DNA of 64,000 nucleotides from Bursaphelenchus xylophilus (taxonomy: Eukaryota > Nematoda > Chromadorea > Rhabditida > Aphelenchoididae). The notes under the pieces were generated by a model. The model saw only the letters and a list, made by a program, of their open reading frames with translations. It ran no database searches and was not told the DNA's origin. The stretch spans positions 8,432,001 to 8,496,000 of the forward strand of contig CAJFCV020000001.1 of assembly GCA_904066235.2 (NCBI GenBank), in the 5' to 3' direction. Shown here piece by piece: positions 11,401-23,183 of the stretch (position 1 is the stretch's first letter; every line of letters begins with the position of its first letter). The position numbers and the translations under genes were made by a program.

Positions 11401-14400
11401 TCCATTGTAAATGTGACCGAAACGAGCATGATGTCGACTCCAATAAAGTGCTGACCGTCTACGAGCGCCTCGGAATCAAACCCAAGGAAGGAACACAGGT
11501 AAATTTTGCTTACTAGACTCACTAAACTAAGATGATTGGATGCTGCAAGGCCGAGATTATAAATGGGATAAGCCCATTTCTAATCTCTGACATACAGCTT
11601 TCCTTCCTTCCCAAAAGTTGTAGGTCTAGGCTGAATTTGTTTCCGCTCGGCTTCCTCTGAATCTCCACAAATCTTCATTCAGATGCCTCAGAAAAACAAC
11701 GAGATTGGATCGGCGGGGCATGGGTACACTTGGGTGCCCCCCGGCTTGCCTCGGGCCAAGGTCGAAGAATACATGAACAAACTGCCCAACCATGTGGTAC
11801 CGCGGGTGAATTCAGCAGGAGAAAAGTATCGGGAAAAGCAACTAATGGTCCAATTGCCTCGTCAAGACCTCTCTGTATCTTATTGTAAGCACCTGAGAAC
11901 AGCCGTGGAACGGCGGATTTACGACGAATTTGTCAACTCCAGGAACGAAGTGGCCCTTGATATCGGATATGTAAATGCAGCAGTTTCCGCAACTACGGTA
12001 ATCTTTTCTTGACCAGTTGTTTTGAACTGCTTTTAGCCATTTTTTTGTCGTAATGAGGTCATCCCAAATTCGTTTAGGAATGTCGCAAGTGCAAAGGAAT
12101 TCTGGAGAAGGGCACCATGGCTGTTATTTCACCCAAATTGGGCGACGATGCTGGCTGGCACCCGGCATGTTTCTCCTGTGATACCTGCGAACAGGTACGT
12201 TGTTTACGCATAATACATATTAAAATTCCGGCAACAAACATAACTTCAAGCACAAATTTCTATTGTTTGATTGATGGGGATTTACAATGTAGTCAGAGGA
12301 ATGGTTTAGTAGATATTATATGTTCAGAAAAAATATTTGGTGGGACACTCTTGGGATTTATTTGACATAAAAATTTTTAAATGAAATACGGTGCAAAATA
12401 ATTTTATTTTTGTATTATAAAAAAATCGTTTTTACAATTAATCTTTGTATTTTTTCTTGTTAAAACTCATAGTTTATACGATCACAGTAAAAGGGCCGGT
12501 ACGAAGCTTAAGGCTTTATAATACCACTTAAAATAAATGGTATTTTTCAGCTACTGGTGGACCTAACGTATTGCGCCAGGGAAGACAAGATTTATTGTGA
12601 AAGACACTATGCCGAACTCCACAAACCAAGATGTTCTGCGTGTGATGAGGTGAGTGAATATCCGGGATGGGGTTGGATTACAGTATTGGGCCGGAAATTG
12701 TCCGTCGGGAGGTTTGGACAAACAACCCTGAGTGGGGTCAGGTAGTTTTGTTGGGAGGGGGGAAGGATGGGAAGCCGGGTTTGGAAGGTTAGAGTGCGAA
12801 TTGTAGTCTAGAGAAAGGCTGGTCTGGAAACAACTCGTGTTTCCAACATGACTTTGAATTTCGGATGGCCCGGTTTTAATATACTGTATTTAAATTTACG
12901 GTGATCATCAAAGAATGATGATTACTGTAACGGTTCGGAAAAGACTGAAAAAATAATTTTTTTGCTGATTTGCAAAAAAAGCTATTATCAGTCTGTCGGG
13001 AAAATAACGGCGGGTCGTCGTGCCTTGGAATCGCCCGCCCATCATCGCTTAGCGACGGCTGCCGCAGCTGGAGATTTGGTGCACGACTGCACCTTTTTTC
13101 GACAAGGCGAAATATTTTGCTGCGACGACCCGCCGTTATTTTCCCGACAGTCTGATATCAAAAACTACCCATTTTTTTAATTTTTTTATTTTACAAAGTT
13201 TTTTTACAGTACAGTTGTAAAGGGTTCTGCTGCAATTGTAACTCTCAAAAAGACATATCTATAATAAGTCGCAGCTCGGCCCCTCGGCTTCCTATGGAGC
13301 CGATCGCTAGGTATGCCATAGCCGCTGTTCCTTTTATTTCCGGCGTTTTTATCAACTGTCGGCCAACAGGCGCTCCCCCCTTTCAGGTCCTCGGGCACAC
13401 TTGGCCAAACATTTCTAAAGTTTGCGACTGAACTCTCAAAACATGTTCTCCTCTAATCATGCATATATGTGCGCCATTCGATTCTTATTCCTCTTTTGTT
13501 TCGCTCGAACCGCGGGCGGCGGGGATGGATATGACCCGAGGGGATTAAATCGTCCAGCCACGATGCGCTGCAGACTCTCCGCTTCCAAAGAGTTTTGCTT
13601 CTGGCCATGCCCATAAAACGAAGGTCTCGAATATTTTATGGCCGTATTAGTTGATCTCATCACTATCTTTTGGATTTATCTTGTTCACGAGTTCAATAAG
13701 GGGGGTTTCATTATGACGAGGACATGCTCGAACAGCTGATCTCACCCACTCATTGTCATTAAGACCATTTTCCCCTCTAATTGTTGGGGTTTCCGTGTTT
13801 TAGGTTCAGACCTCCATCTCTTTTTGATCTTTTTATAATTTCATTAAATGTTTTAGTTAATCTTTGCTGGAGAATATACCAAAGCTATGAACAAAGACTG
13901 GCATTCCGACCACTTCTGTTGCTGGCAGTGTGATACGACATTAACCGGACAGAGATATATCCTCAGAGATGAGCACCCATACTGTATCAAGTGCTACGAA
14001 GAAGTCTTTGCCAATACCTGTGATGAATGTGGAAAGGCCATCGGGATTGATTCCAAGGTAAGCCCTGTGTTCTTTCTGTCTTGTCTTATAACGTTTGTCA
14101 CAGCTGGAGAGTCGTCAAGAACAAAGAAAATGACATCTCCGCACATGGCTAACAACATTTCGATGATTTTGCTAGATTGTTATATCATCATAACGACTAG
14201 TTTGTTTTAGGATCTCTCTTACAAGGACAAACACTGGCATGAAGAATGTTTCCTCTGCTCGATGTGTCGTTTCTCCTTAGTGGATCAGCCGTTCGGCAGT
14301 AAGAACGAGAAGATCTTTTGCTCCAACTGCTACGATCAAGCATTTGCTACGCGATGTGACGGGTGTAATGAAATCTTCCGGGCTGGGATGAAAAAAATGG

Positions 14401-15050
14401 AATATAAAGGAAAACAATGGCACGACAAATGCTTCTGCTGTGCCATGTGTAAGACACCGATTGGAACCAGGAGTTTTATCCCCAAAAACGATGAGGTCTT
14501 TTGCTCCAATTGCTATGAAGAAAAGTTCGCAACTCGCTGCTGCAAATGCAAAAAAGTCATCAACTCGGGTGGCGTCACATACAAAAACGAGCCCTGGCAT
14601 CGAGAGTGTTTCTGTTGTACAAATTGTGACACCTCTTTGGCTGGGCAGCGGTTTACGTCAAAGGATGACAAACCTTATTGCGCGAACTGTTATGGAGAAC
14701 TGTTTGCCAAAAGATGTAGCGCCTGTGTCAAACCTATCACTGGTATGTTTGGGACTTGCTATCCACTCCTTTGGTCTCTGAAGAATTTGTTTGATACCTC
14801 TTTGGATTTCAGGGTCTTCTCAAAACGAAAGACCTTGAGATAATTGAATTCGAATCAGTTGAGATCACTAAATATTTCAGGGATCGGCGGCGCTAAATTC
14901 ATTTCCTTCGAAGATCGGCATTGGCATAACGATTGTTTCATCTGCGCCCAATGTACGGCCTCGTTGGTTGGGAAGGGATTCATCACTGATGGAGCAGATA
15001 TCCTTTGTCCGGAGTGTGCCAAGGCCAGACTGATGGCGGCCAATGCCTAG
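5437..15050 (+). CDS. lim-9: PET- and LIM-domain protein (LIM-9/FHL/testin-like)
   Basis: Exons of the longest model: 5437-5454, 5956-6078, 6263-6394, 8603-8760, 11390-11498, 11683-11997, 12078-12194, 12551-12649, 13857-14057, 14211-14742, 14881-15050; all phases fit and give 657 residues, close to the C. elegans LIM-9 length I recall. The 8603 exon holds the Cys-rich start of the PET module ([12 protein letters not shown]), completed by [16 protein letters not shown], then the PET body (GYTWVPPGL..., YRKKQL-like [14 protein letters not shown]) and six LIM zinc-binding domains, starting at [12 protein letters not shown] and ending at [14 protein letters not shown]. Zinc ligands look intact. 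Family members are scaffolds at muscle attachment/M-line structures and focal adhesions. Alternative 5' exons (8603 region, 11268, perhaps 4396 and 10107) imply several promoters. The 3' end is convergent with PPAN. Confidence 0.9.
6395..8602 (+). other. Large intron of the LIM gene
   Basis: A 2.2 kb intron, far above the local norm of 35-60 nt. It contains chance open frames (for example minus strand 6969-7364) but nothing that splices or resembles a protein. Its size and position before the PET exon fit an internal promoter region. Confidence 0.5.
10107..10423 (+). CDS. Weak candidate coding exon inside LIM-gene intron
   Basis: GC-rich open frame of about 105 codons, Pro/Ser/His-rich, beginning [13 protein letters not shown] and ending at a possible donor AT|GTAGGT. 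The donor is phase 2 and would join in frame to the exon at 11390 (giving ...SDVAIKVCVHC). Against it: there is no ATG at its start (first codon GTG, with a TGA just upstream) and no strong acceptor. The opposite strand is also open here, as expected of GC-rich DNA. Treat as unproven. Confidence 0.22.
11268..11317 (+). CDS. lim-9: Alternative first exon of the LIM gene
   Basis: ATG followed by [16 protein letters not shown] and a donor (AAGCG|GTATTG) in phase 2, exactly the phase needed by the next exon at 11390, giving ...[13 protein letters not shown]. It replaces the [12 protein letters not shown] half of the PET N-terminal zinc module with a short basic leader. It could also be entered from upstream through the AG at 11278-11279. 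Confidence 0.55.
12195..12550 (+). other. LIM-gene intron, nothing noted
   Basis: A/T-rich intron of 356 bp with no recognised element. Confidence 0.5.
12987..13157. mobile_element. Short MITE-like inverted-repeat element in LIM-gene intron
   Basis: About 170 bp flanked by TA and bounded by inverted repeats of some 32 bp: the left end reads CAGTCTGTCGGGAAAATAAC followed by GGCGGGTCGTCG, and the right end is its complement. The middle is unique. The termini resemble a very common Caenorhabditis repeat with TGTCGGGAAAATAA ends (from memory). It has no coding capacity, so it is a non-autonomous element. It sits in the 1.2 kb intron 12650-13856, the rest of which shows nothing notable. Confidence 0.75.
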
Positions 15051-15351
15051 ACCATGTCATTTTCTTGATCCGACCCTCTGGCTGCTCCCATTCAAATTTC
15101 TTCTTCGTCTTCGCTTGCTTCCACCCATCTTGTCTTCCTTTCCCGTCCATCTTTGTTTACAATTGCACCGCCTCTTTTTGTGTCATTATATTAGACTAAA
15201 AAATACTTTTTTTGAACGATCTCAGTACATCTTATCATTACGTATAAGTGTAACATAAACTTGTATTTTATAATAGCATTTAACAATTGTAATAAACGTA
15301 ACAACAACAGTTTGAAAGTAAGTTGACAACAATGGATGAAGAGGTCGATTA

Positions 15352-17026
15352 TTACTTCTTGAACTTCTTCTTGGGGGGTTGTTTAGCCCTTCCTTCTTCG
15401 TCCTTTTCCTTTCCATTCTCTTCCTTTTTTTCTTGAGGCTGGGCGTCTTCATCTTCGGATGAATAATCCCCTGTGACTTGTCTCTGTTTTCTGATCAACC
15501 TCCTCTTTTCTTCTTCGAAAGCATCGTCCATTTTCTTTTGGCGTTTCTCCTTGGCCTCCAGTTTTCTGACAACAGCATGCTGAATATTCTTTTCTTCGCG
15601 GAGTTTCTTCTTCCTGCAATTAAAATAATATGACAAAACAAGGGAAGTATAAAAATCAATCTTGTGAGTTCAGACTTACTTGATAAGCGGAATCTTCTTC
15701 TTCAGTTTTCTGATCTCGGCCGTACTCTTCTGGACATATTTATGGTACAGGATTTCTCCCGAATCAATCCCATCTTCCGCTTTCACCAATTCCCAAGTCA
15801 TTCTGGGTCCAATTTCGACCAATCTAAGTTTTGTTTTGTCACCTTGACTGCATCCTCGAGTTTTCAGATCTTGAGCTAATTCGACCTCAGGTTGTTCTCC
15901 TTCAAATTCACTTTCGCTCAGCTGCCCCGGACTAAAATGTCAACATTGTGTTATTTCATTCAGAACAACCTTACTTTGTCAAAAATTCGCTGATATCTTT
16001 GTATTTTGAAAGATCTGGAATCTTGCTCTGGACCAATTTCTTGGTGGATTTACTGACTCCTGCAGGGACAGCTTTGATAGAGCTAAAAATGCGATTGCAG
16101 TATTTAAAAACACTTACTAATGCCTGAAATCGATGCTATCAGTTTCCGCATTGTAATTAATCAGCAAAGCACGGCGGATATTCTTCAACTGAACAGTGTC
16201 AACATTTATTGTGGGAAACATGTTCTGAATGACAGTCTGGACGAGTTGTAAATGCCTCTTCTCTGGGTCGTTGAATCCATTTAAGACTACTAACGGAGAA
16301 TAGTCGAATAACTTCTGGAAATGGACTGGACGCTTGGAGACGGATAAGATGTCATGAGCCAAAGTATAATTGTCGACTAAAAATTGACTAAGAAAAAATA
16401 AAAAGCCCTACCTTTAAAATGAATCGTGGGACCTCGAGGAACTCGAATAATACGAAGATTAACTGACAGCTCACTTCTTGTTAATACCACCATATGGGAT
16501 ACATGCAATGGACCAGCGTGTGCCAAGAAATCTTTAAAGTTGTTCCGCTTTTTCACCTAAAAAACAAATAAACGAACAAGCATTCATCCGGTACTTATTA
16601 ATAAAGATAAACCAACCTGAAGATCCTTGGCAGTGTAAGGTAACATCACTTGGCGCAGATCTCGTTCCAACCTTTTGACAAACATCCCAACTTTCCCTGT
16701 GTGAATAACAAACGAACGAGGTATCTTTTTTTCATTCGCTTCAGCGACATTTCCTGATACCTTGGCCCTAAGATTTGCCGCATCTTTCTTCTCAACCTTT
16801 TTTTGCTCGCGTTTATCTTCAATTTTAGCCTAAAGAGATTACAAAAATGCATCTTAAACTTACATATTTTGAGTTTTTGGCCTTGGGAAGTTTTGGAAGG
16901 CCTAAAAGGCCTCTCTTCGCAGCTTTGGCGGATTTACCCTAAAGCATAGCGTCAAATTACTTCAAAACGAATGTTTTGAATATCCAAAAAAGAACAAACA
17001 CATACCTTTCCTCTTTTCCGAGCCAT
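15352..17026 (-). CDS. lpd-6: Peter Pan/SSF1-type Brix-domain ribosome biogenesis factor
   Basis: Eight exons: 17006-17026, 16864-16938, 16617-16829, 16412-16556, 16118-16376, 15975-16082, 15680-15931, 15352-15613; 444 residues. It starts MARKRGK, has a basic N-terminal region, then the Brix core: IPRSFVIHTGKVG, RDLRQVMLPYTAKDLQ, DFLAHAGPLHVSHM, IRVPRGPTIHFK, PPLVVLNGF-like SPLVVLNGFNDPEKRHLQL, LLINYNAETDSIDFRHY, and the C-terminal RLVEIGPRMTWELVK. The tail is a Lys/Glu-rich coiled region ending KKKFKK, a nucleolar-type signal. The family acts in 27S pre-rRNA processing for the 60S subunit. Start is 185 bp from the divergent ZFR gene, suggesting a shared promoter. Confidence 0.93.
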
Positions 17027-17211
17027 TATATTCAACAATAGAACTTTACCAAAATGTTGGCCAAAAAATTTATTTATTTTGGCATTGTGATTGTTATTTT
17101 CGCTGTGGGACGCAGAAAGAGAGCCATTTCTGTCTTTTTCTCTGCAGAATAACTACTTCGTGGACCCTTAGATTATTTTTGCATAACCGAAATTAACATA
17201 CCTAGATCGGT

Positions 17212-20057
17212 ATGTATGGGTACGAACAGCAGAGACAGGCGGCTTCCTCAGCCGCCGTTCCGAAGAATATGGGTTATGGATACTCGACGTCCACCACGCC
17301 CGGCCAAGCCAGTGCTTTGTAAGTCAACGAAGATTTTACCACTTCTGAGTTAGGATGACCTATAACAACTTTATTCAATCATTGGGCCAGAATTCTTCTG
17401 CGACTAGTTATCCCATGGATTCGTACGGCTCATCCGCTGCTGTTGCCGCTGGTTATGGACAGGCAATGGATTCATACTCAACTGGTGGATACAACAGAAC
17501 TTATTCTGGGCAGTCTGCTAACAACATCCCACTTGGAGGTGGTAATGGATATAGTGGTTATAGTACCCAAGCGTCAAGAACTGCCAGAACAACATCAGCA
17601 TTTGGAGTGATGGCTGCACCAACTGCAAACAAGAGAGTTGTCGGCCGTGCTGCTTGGCCAAAGAAACAGAAGATTCCCAAGCCACCAGTTGATCCCAGCC
17701 AATACTTTTGCGATACTTGTAATGTATCCTGCGGAGGCCCTCAGGCGTATAATGATCATTTAGCTGGAAAGAGTCATAAGAGGAAGGAGGAGGCAGCCAA
17801 AAAAGGAACTGCAGGACTCCCAGCTGGCAAAAAATCGTACAAATGCGAGGTCTGTTCGGTTACTTGCACTTCCAAGGAGGCTTTTGACACTCATCTTATT
17901 GGAGCCAAGCATAATAAGGCGGTAAATATCTTGAAGAAGTTGGGAAAACCCATTCCTGAGTCGGTTACCAATGTGATAATGCCCCATGGAGACTCCAGTC
18001 AGCATTTGCCAGTGAACAAGAAGGTTGTTGGAGTCACTTCGACCCCATTTGTGGGCGGAAATAATCTGTCAACCACTAAGAATGAAGAGGAAGATGATGT
18101 AGGGGATGACAACGACGAGGTCGAGGTTCCTCCGGTTGGTGAAGAATTTTTAGACGAAGTGAAGGGCGGCAAAGTGATCTCTTACTTCTGTAAATTATGT
18201 GAATGCACTTGCGGGGACCCATCTGCTCGTAATCTGCATGTAAAGGGAAGAAGACATCGTTTGCAGTACAAAGTAAGTGTTTTTTGAAAGTTTGGATTGC
18301 CAATGAAGGGTTAATTTAACATTTTTATTCCAGCTGAAAGTCGATTCCTCCATTCAAGTCGATTTGAAGCCCCACTCGAAGATCAGGGGTGTTAAGAACG
18401 CCCATTTGGCCGTAAGGAAGGCAGAATTGTAAGGAATGCTGTAAAGCTTTTGGTCTTATCTGATCTAATAGCTTTAAAATAATTTTTATGGTGATTTTGA
18501 AGTCTTTCACTGTTCTCTGTTATACAACGGAGTTATACCGCCTTCTGTCTACCTTCATTTAGTCTTTTTTATCCTCTGCTTACTTTTATCGTTCCGCGTG
18601 ATTTTAGTGGTTTTTTTGCATAATCTAAAATACGTATTTCAGACCAAAATTATCAACCTGCAGTTTGTATGGTTCCCAAACACCATCAGTTCTCCCTGAC
18701 ACCGCGATGTACGACGCTTATGATGAGCAACATGTTCATGCTCGATTGGAACAAATCAAGCCAGAACTAGAGCAGATCAAGGATTGCGAACGATTGGTTG
18801 GTGTGGTGGAAAAGGCATTGAAGAAGATCTCAGACAAGTTGACAGAAGAGAACGGCGAGAATGACGGGGAAAGAACACTTCGAGGTGTCATCAGGGTCGG
18901 GCCTCTTGGAGAACATCTGCTCCTTAAGACTGACAAGCAGATCAATACTGTTCTGTTGTGCCGTGAAATTCCGACGATCTCTCTTTTACAAAAATTGGTT
19001 CAGTTGTTTCCGCAAAATGTCGAGGTTTGTTTTTCTTAACTTTTTCTTGCTTTGTTTTAGGCGTATCTACAGAATGCTAAATATTTTAGGATGAGACCGA
19101 GAGGTCGAAGGTCAGCGTCGAGTCTTGTGCCACTGAAAGTGGATTTATAGTTCGTCTCTCAGATGTTGATTTAAAATGTGTGGTTACTTTAAGTTGTGTT
19201 GGACTTAGACAGGTGGTACCTTCAGGTAAAAGCATTTTCTTTATTCTTTATTTCAATCTTAGATGCTAAGAAAGACGGTCAGGCCGTTGAAGAGAAAGCT
19301 GTTGTAATGCCTCCAGATCCACTGCCTAAGGAAAATTGCCTGAAGGCATTGGCTGATCTCAGACACACAAAATTCTTCCAATCCAAATGTATGGAGGTCC
19401 CAAGTCTGGTGGAAGTGGTCCTTCTTCTCAGGGATGTTGGAGCGAGAATCGACACTTGGAGTGTCTTTTCTTTATATGTCCTCGAGTTACTCGTTTACAA
19501 AACCATCTTATCCCATCCTATGCCAATGAGAGTAAGCGATGCCTTCAGGAGATTCTTTGAAGTCATGTCTACAGGCCAATATTTATCGAGTAAGTGTTTC
19601 ATTCACCTTTAAAACTACCGCCGCGATTGTCTAAATCTTTTTTACAGTCCGAAGCACTTTGGAGGATCCTTGCGAGAAGGATGGTGTCAATCCATTGGCC
19701 GATTTAACCAAACAACAGAGGGAGAATATAATTTGTAGTGCTCAGCACGGTCTTCGACTCATTGCATATGATCAGATCCACACAATCCTCGGAATGGAAA
19801 GAGTCGAATCACAATCAAGGAAGAGAACATCCGGGGGCGACGATAGTGGAGTTGGTGCGTAATCTTGTTTAAGTTTGTAATTATAATACGGTAGTTAAAA
19901 CAACTGATGAGCAAAACAAAAGCTTATAACTGGACCTAATACAAGTGTATTTATCCAAAATAACAATTAAAAATAACATATTCCCCTTTTAGAATCAAAG
20001 AAGGAAAAACTCGAGGAGAGTGAACAGATCCCGGCCGAGGAAAGCCCTTCATCTTAA
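17212..20057 (+). CDS. ZFR-type zinc finger and DZF-domain RNA-binding protein
   Basis: Exons 17212-17318, 17354-18272, 18334-18428, 18643-19024, 19090-19225, 19263-19589, 19648-19854, 19993-20057; 745 residues. N-terminal Tyr/Gly/Ser-rich low-complexity region (MYGYEQQRQAASS...), then three widely spaced C2H2 (U1-like) fingers: YFCDTCNVSCGG, YKCEVCSVTCTS and YFCKLCECTCGD, each with a His pair about 12 residues later. An acidic linker separates fingers 2 and 3. The C-terminal half (from ARLEQIKPELEQI to RLIAYDQIHTILGME) is the DZF domain, a pseudo-nucleotidyltransferase dimer module shared with NF90/NF45. Vertebrate ZFR and fly Zn72D act in splicing and RNA editing control. The 3' end is convergent with PUM3. 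Confidence 0.92.
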
Positions 20058-20245
20058 CTTAAATGTAGTATGTCCAGTTGTAAAGCGAATATCCCATTCT
20101 CTTGTTTCGCTCTAAGTTAACATTTAATAAATCTACTATTTTTTTATTATTTATTTTTAAATATTCAACAAATAACAACGGAATAACGATTAAGTTGTAA
20201 CAAAATTACATTATCAGTCGACATAGGAACAAAACGTGAGTGGCT

Positions 20246-22457
20246 TCACGTTGAATCAAACTTCTTGCCAGTCAGCTTTTCGTGTAGCAATTTGGCTCCC
20301 AGAAAGGATCCCTTGGACTTGAGAGTCTGGATGCTAACTGCCTTTTTGATCGTTTTTTGGGCCGCTTCGCTAGCCAAACACATGTGATACAAGTCGAAAC
20401 ATCCGCTGTTCAAGGCGGTAAACAGTCTGAGTTGTTCCGCCGGCAGTTGACAGAGAGAATCACTCAACTTCACAACAGGTTGTTTAACATCCGCCTTCAA
20501 TAATTTGGTCAGTACAAATCTGGCGGCTCCTCCTTGAATGATATGCTTCTGTTCGGATTCCGTGATGTCATTTGGGATGAATTCTTCTCCTGCGATTTTG
20601 GCAATGGCATCAAAGCATGGCTTCAAATAAGCTTCCTCAATTTGACGAGTCATCAATTCGGTCTCATCTAAACGCATAAAAATTAAACAATCCCTTAAAA
20701 AGAGGCCATCTACAACCGAACTTACGAGTTGGTTCTAGTGCGTCCAAGACTAGGACAGCTGAGACCTTGTTGTATAAACACTCCTTCATATTGGCCGCAA
20801 GGAATGAATAAAGGGACTCCTTGATTCCACTGAACAATTCTTTATACCGATCCGCAGCGGGTTTCTTGGTAAATTCATTTGCATCCCCCTTCTTCAGGAT
20901 TTCAACCATACCCTTACCAAGGACCCGTCCATCTCTCGGATGCACCAGATAATGCAAGACTTGTACTCCCTCCGCATTGTAGATTACGTCTGCGATCTCA
21001 TCGGCGATTTCTTTGACAATGATTTTGTTTACCAGCACAGTGTCGTCAACAGAATCAAATATGGCGTAAAGGACCCTCCTGGAGTATTTATCGAGGGCTG
21101 CTTTAACTGACAATCCCTTAAAGGACTTTACAATAGCCTTCCTGGTCTTGACATCTCCTTCCCAAATACAGTCCATTGCAATAAAGGCACCTTCTCTTGT
21201 ATGACAGATCTCTGGGAGGAATTCCTTAATCGTCTGCACCATTTCCAACTTTTGTTGCTTTGGGCAATATTGGAGATAATCCCATAACAATTTGTGAACA
21301 AGTGAAAGTTTCAATTGACCCCTATAAAATAAGTTGCATACCATTAGACCAATCTTACTTTTCAATGACATCATTCAGTAAATCTTCTAGATTTTTTACA
21401 ACACCAGGTATCTTTGACGGTGCTTCTTTCGCAACCTCTTCGATGGTCCTGTAGTTGTTCTCGTCCTAAAAACAGGGTAATTTAGCAAAATTCCAACTTA
21501 CCTTGAAGATCACAAACTCGTTTCCATAGAACTCTCGAACAATGTTATTCCTTTGATCTGCAGTCGCCAAGTCGTTGTACACTGTTTCTAAAATGTTTGC
21601 AGACCATTTATTCCTAAGGAGATTGACACAGTGACCACGGAATGCATTCAGGATATCTATTTTTTGTTGGCGGTTTCTAAAATTACACCAATAAATTTTT
21701 GAATTTACTTACCCATATTTTAACATTTTGACCAGGAAGAATCTGGCGTAAGGCGACTTTGCCATTCGAACAATCTCAGGCGTGAGCTCTTCAAACAATT
21801 TGTCCCTAACTTCTTCATTTCCAGTGGCAAGAAGACATTGAATGACACGGGACGTGTCATGGGCATGAATAATATCTTTAGTCTTTCCTTTTACCAATTC
21901 ATAGAGTTGCTGGGTTAATTTCTCCTTCTCCGCCTTAGGCGTTTTAGAACTAAATAACCGGGATAATTAATAAATTGATGCTCTCACCTTCTCAGTTTTT
22001 CCCATATTTTCTTGGCTTCCATAGCAATTCCAAAGTTTGGCTTCGTCTTAGCCCTGAGCGTTCTGATAAACTGCCGCCGTTCCTTCTTAGTCAACGTCTT
22101 GAGGTGTTCCTTGACCGACTTCTTGACAATAATCGACCTTTTCTTTCCTTTCAGAGGCTTCTGAGAAGCCTCCTCATTCTCAGGAACTACTTCAACCTGG
22201 TCCACCTTTTCCTTTCCTTTCAGGATTCCCTTAACTCGTTTTGTTGTTGAACTGGGCCCAATCGACGACGACGTGTCGACATCTTCGATGAGCCGGCTTT
22301 CCTCAAGAGTTGCGGAGAACGACACATTCTTCTTGTCTACAACCTTCTTAGAGACTTGAGTATTCGGTGCAGCTTTCTTCACGATAACCTTCTTGGTCTT
22401 CTTTGCGTGCCCGTTTCCTCCTTTGCCACTTTTATTCCTACTACTTTTGAGAGCCAT
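20246..22457 (-). CDS. puf-12: Pumilio-repeat protein PUM3/Puf-A (nucleolar)
   Basis: Exons 21988-22457, 21713-21949, 21502-21676, 21359-21465, 20726-21321, 20246-20667; 668 residues (human PUM3 is 648). A long basic N-terminus (KKTKKVIVKK..., KGKKRSIIVKK) precedes Puf repeats visible as HDTSRVIQCLLATG, SPYARFFLVKMLKYG, GHCVNLLRNKWSANILETVY, EGAFIAMDCIWEG, YSRRVLYAIFDSVDD and the CPL-domain segment EGVQVLHYLVHPRD. It ends in GSFLGAKLLHEKLTGKKF, the family's typical C-terminus. Family members act in rRNA processing rather than 3'UTR control. It lies 150 bp downstream of RPS29 on the same strand, an operon-like spacing. Confidence 0.93.
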
Positions 22458-22607
22458 AACTAAATAAAACGAAAGGTTTCCAATTTCCTCAACCGTAATA
22501 CAATTATCTTTGGCTACAAACCATACTAATACGGATTCTCAAATAACAACGTATTCATTTACCAGATAAACAAAACAAGGGTTCAGATAAACAGATGAGG
22601 TGGAGAC

Positions 22608-22778
22608 TTAATCCAGCTTCTTGAATCCGATGTTGGCAGCGTACTCACGGAAACAACGACGGCAGAGGTTGAGACTGTACTTGCGGATCAAACCGTGATG
22701 GTTGTTGCACACGCGGCATTGTCGGGAGCCGGCACTGTAGTTTCTGGGGTGGCTGAACCAGATATTTTCGTGTCCCAT
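22608..22778 (-). CDS. rps-29: 40S ribosomal protein S29 (uS14)
   Basis: Single coding exon, 56 residues, the standard eukaryotic length. It begins [14 protein letters not shown] and has the zinc ribbon CRVC...CRRC, ending GFKKLD. An AG acceptor (TTTGCAG) 15 nt before the ATG suggests a 5'UTR intron or spliced-leader site. It is the first gene of a probable two-gene operon with PUM3. Confidence 0.95.
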   Translation of the reverse strand: MGHENIWFSHPRNYSAGSRQCRVCNNHHGLIRKYSLNLCRRCFREYAANIGFKKLD

Positions 22779-23183
22779 AATTGACAGAGAGTCTGCAAAC
22801 GATAAAAGCAATGATTACAGCCAAAACATCAACAAAAAATCGAAGAGGCCCCGCGAAATTCATTTATGAAGTCAATCGGAAAGTACGAGAAAAAATACTT
22901 TCCACGTTAACCGCAGCTTTCGGCACAATGAGCCCAACTAAAAGCAGAAAAGAAGAAAGAATGGCAAGATAAAAATTACCTTCACGTAAACGTCGTATTT
23001 TACCAAAATTTTGCAAAAAAGTGGAATTGCTATATTTTCTCTTCATTTATTCCACCGTACTCAATCACAATTTCGTTGCGAAACGCAGAATCCCGATACA
23101 TGTTATACAATCAAACATTTTGTTATTGTTTTTTGTAAAATTTGCACTGATAACAACAGTCTTTTTCCGACGATAACAACGGG

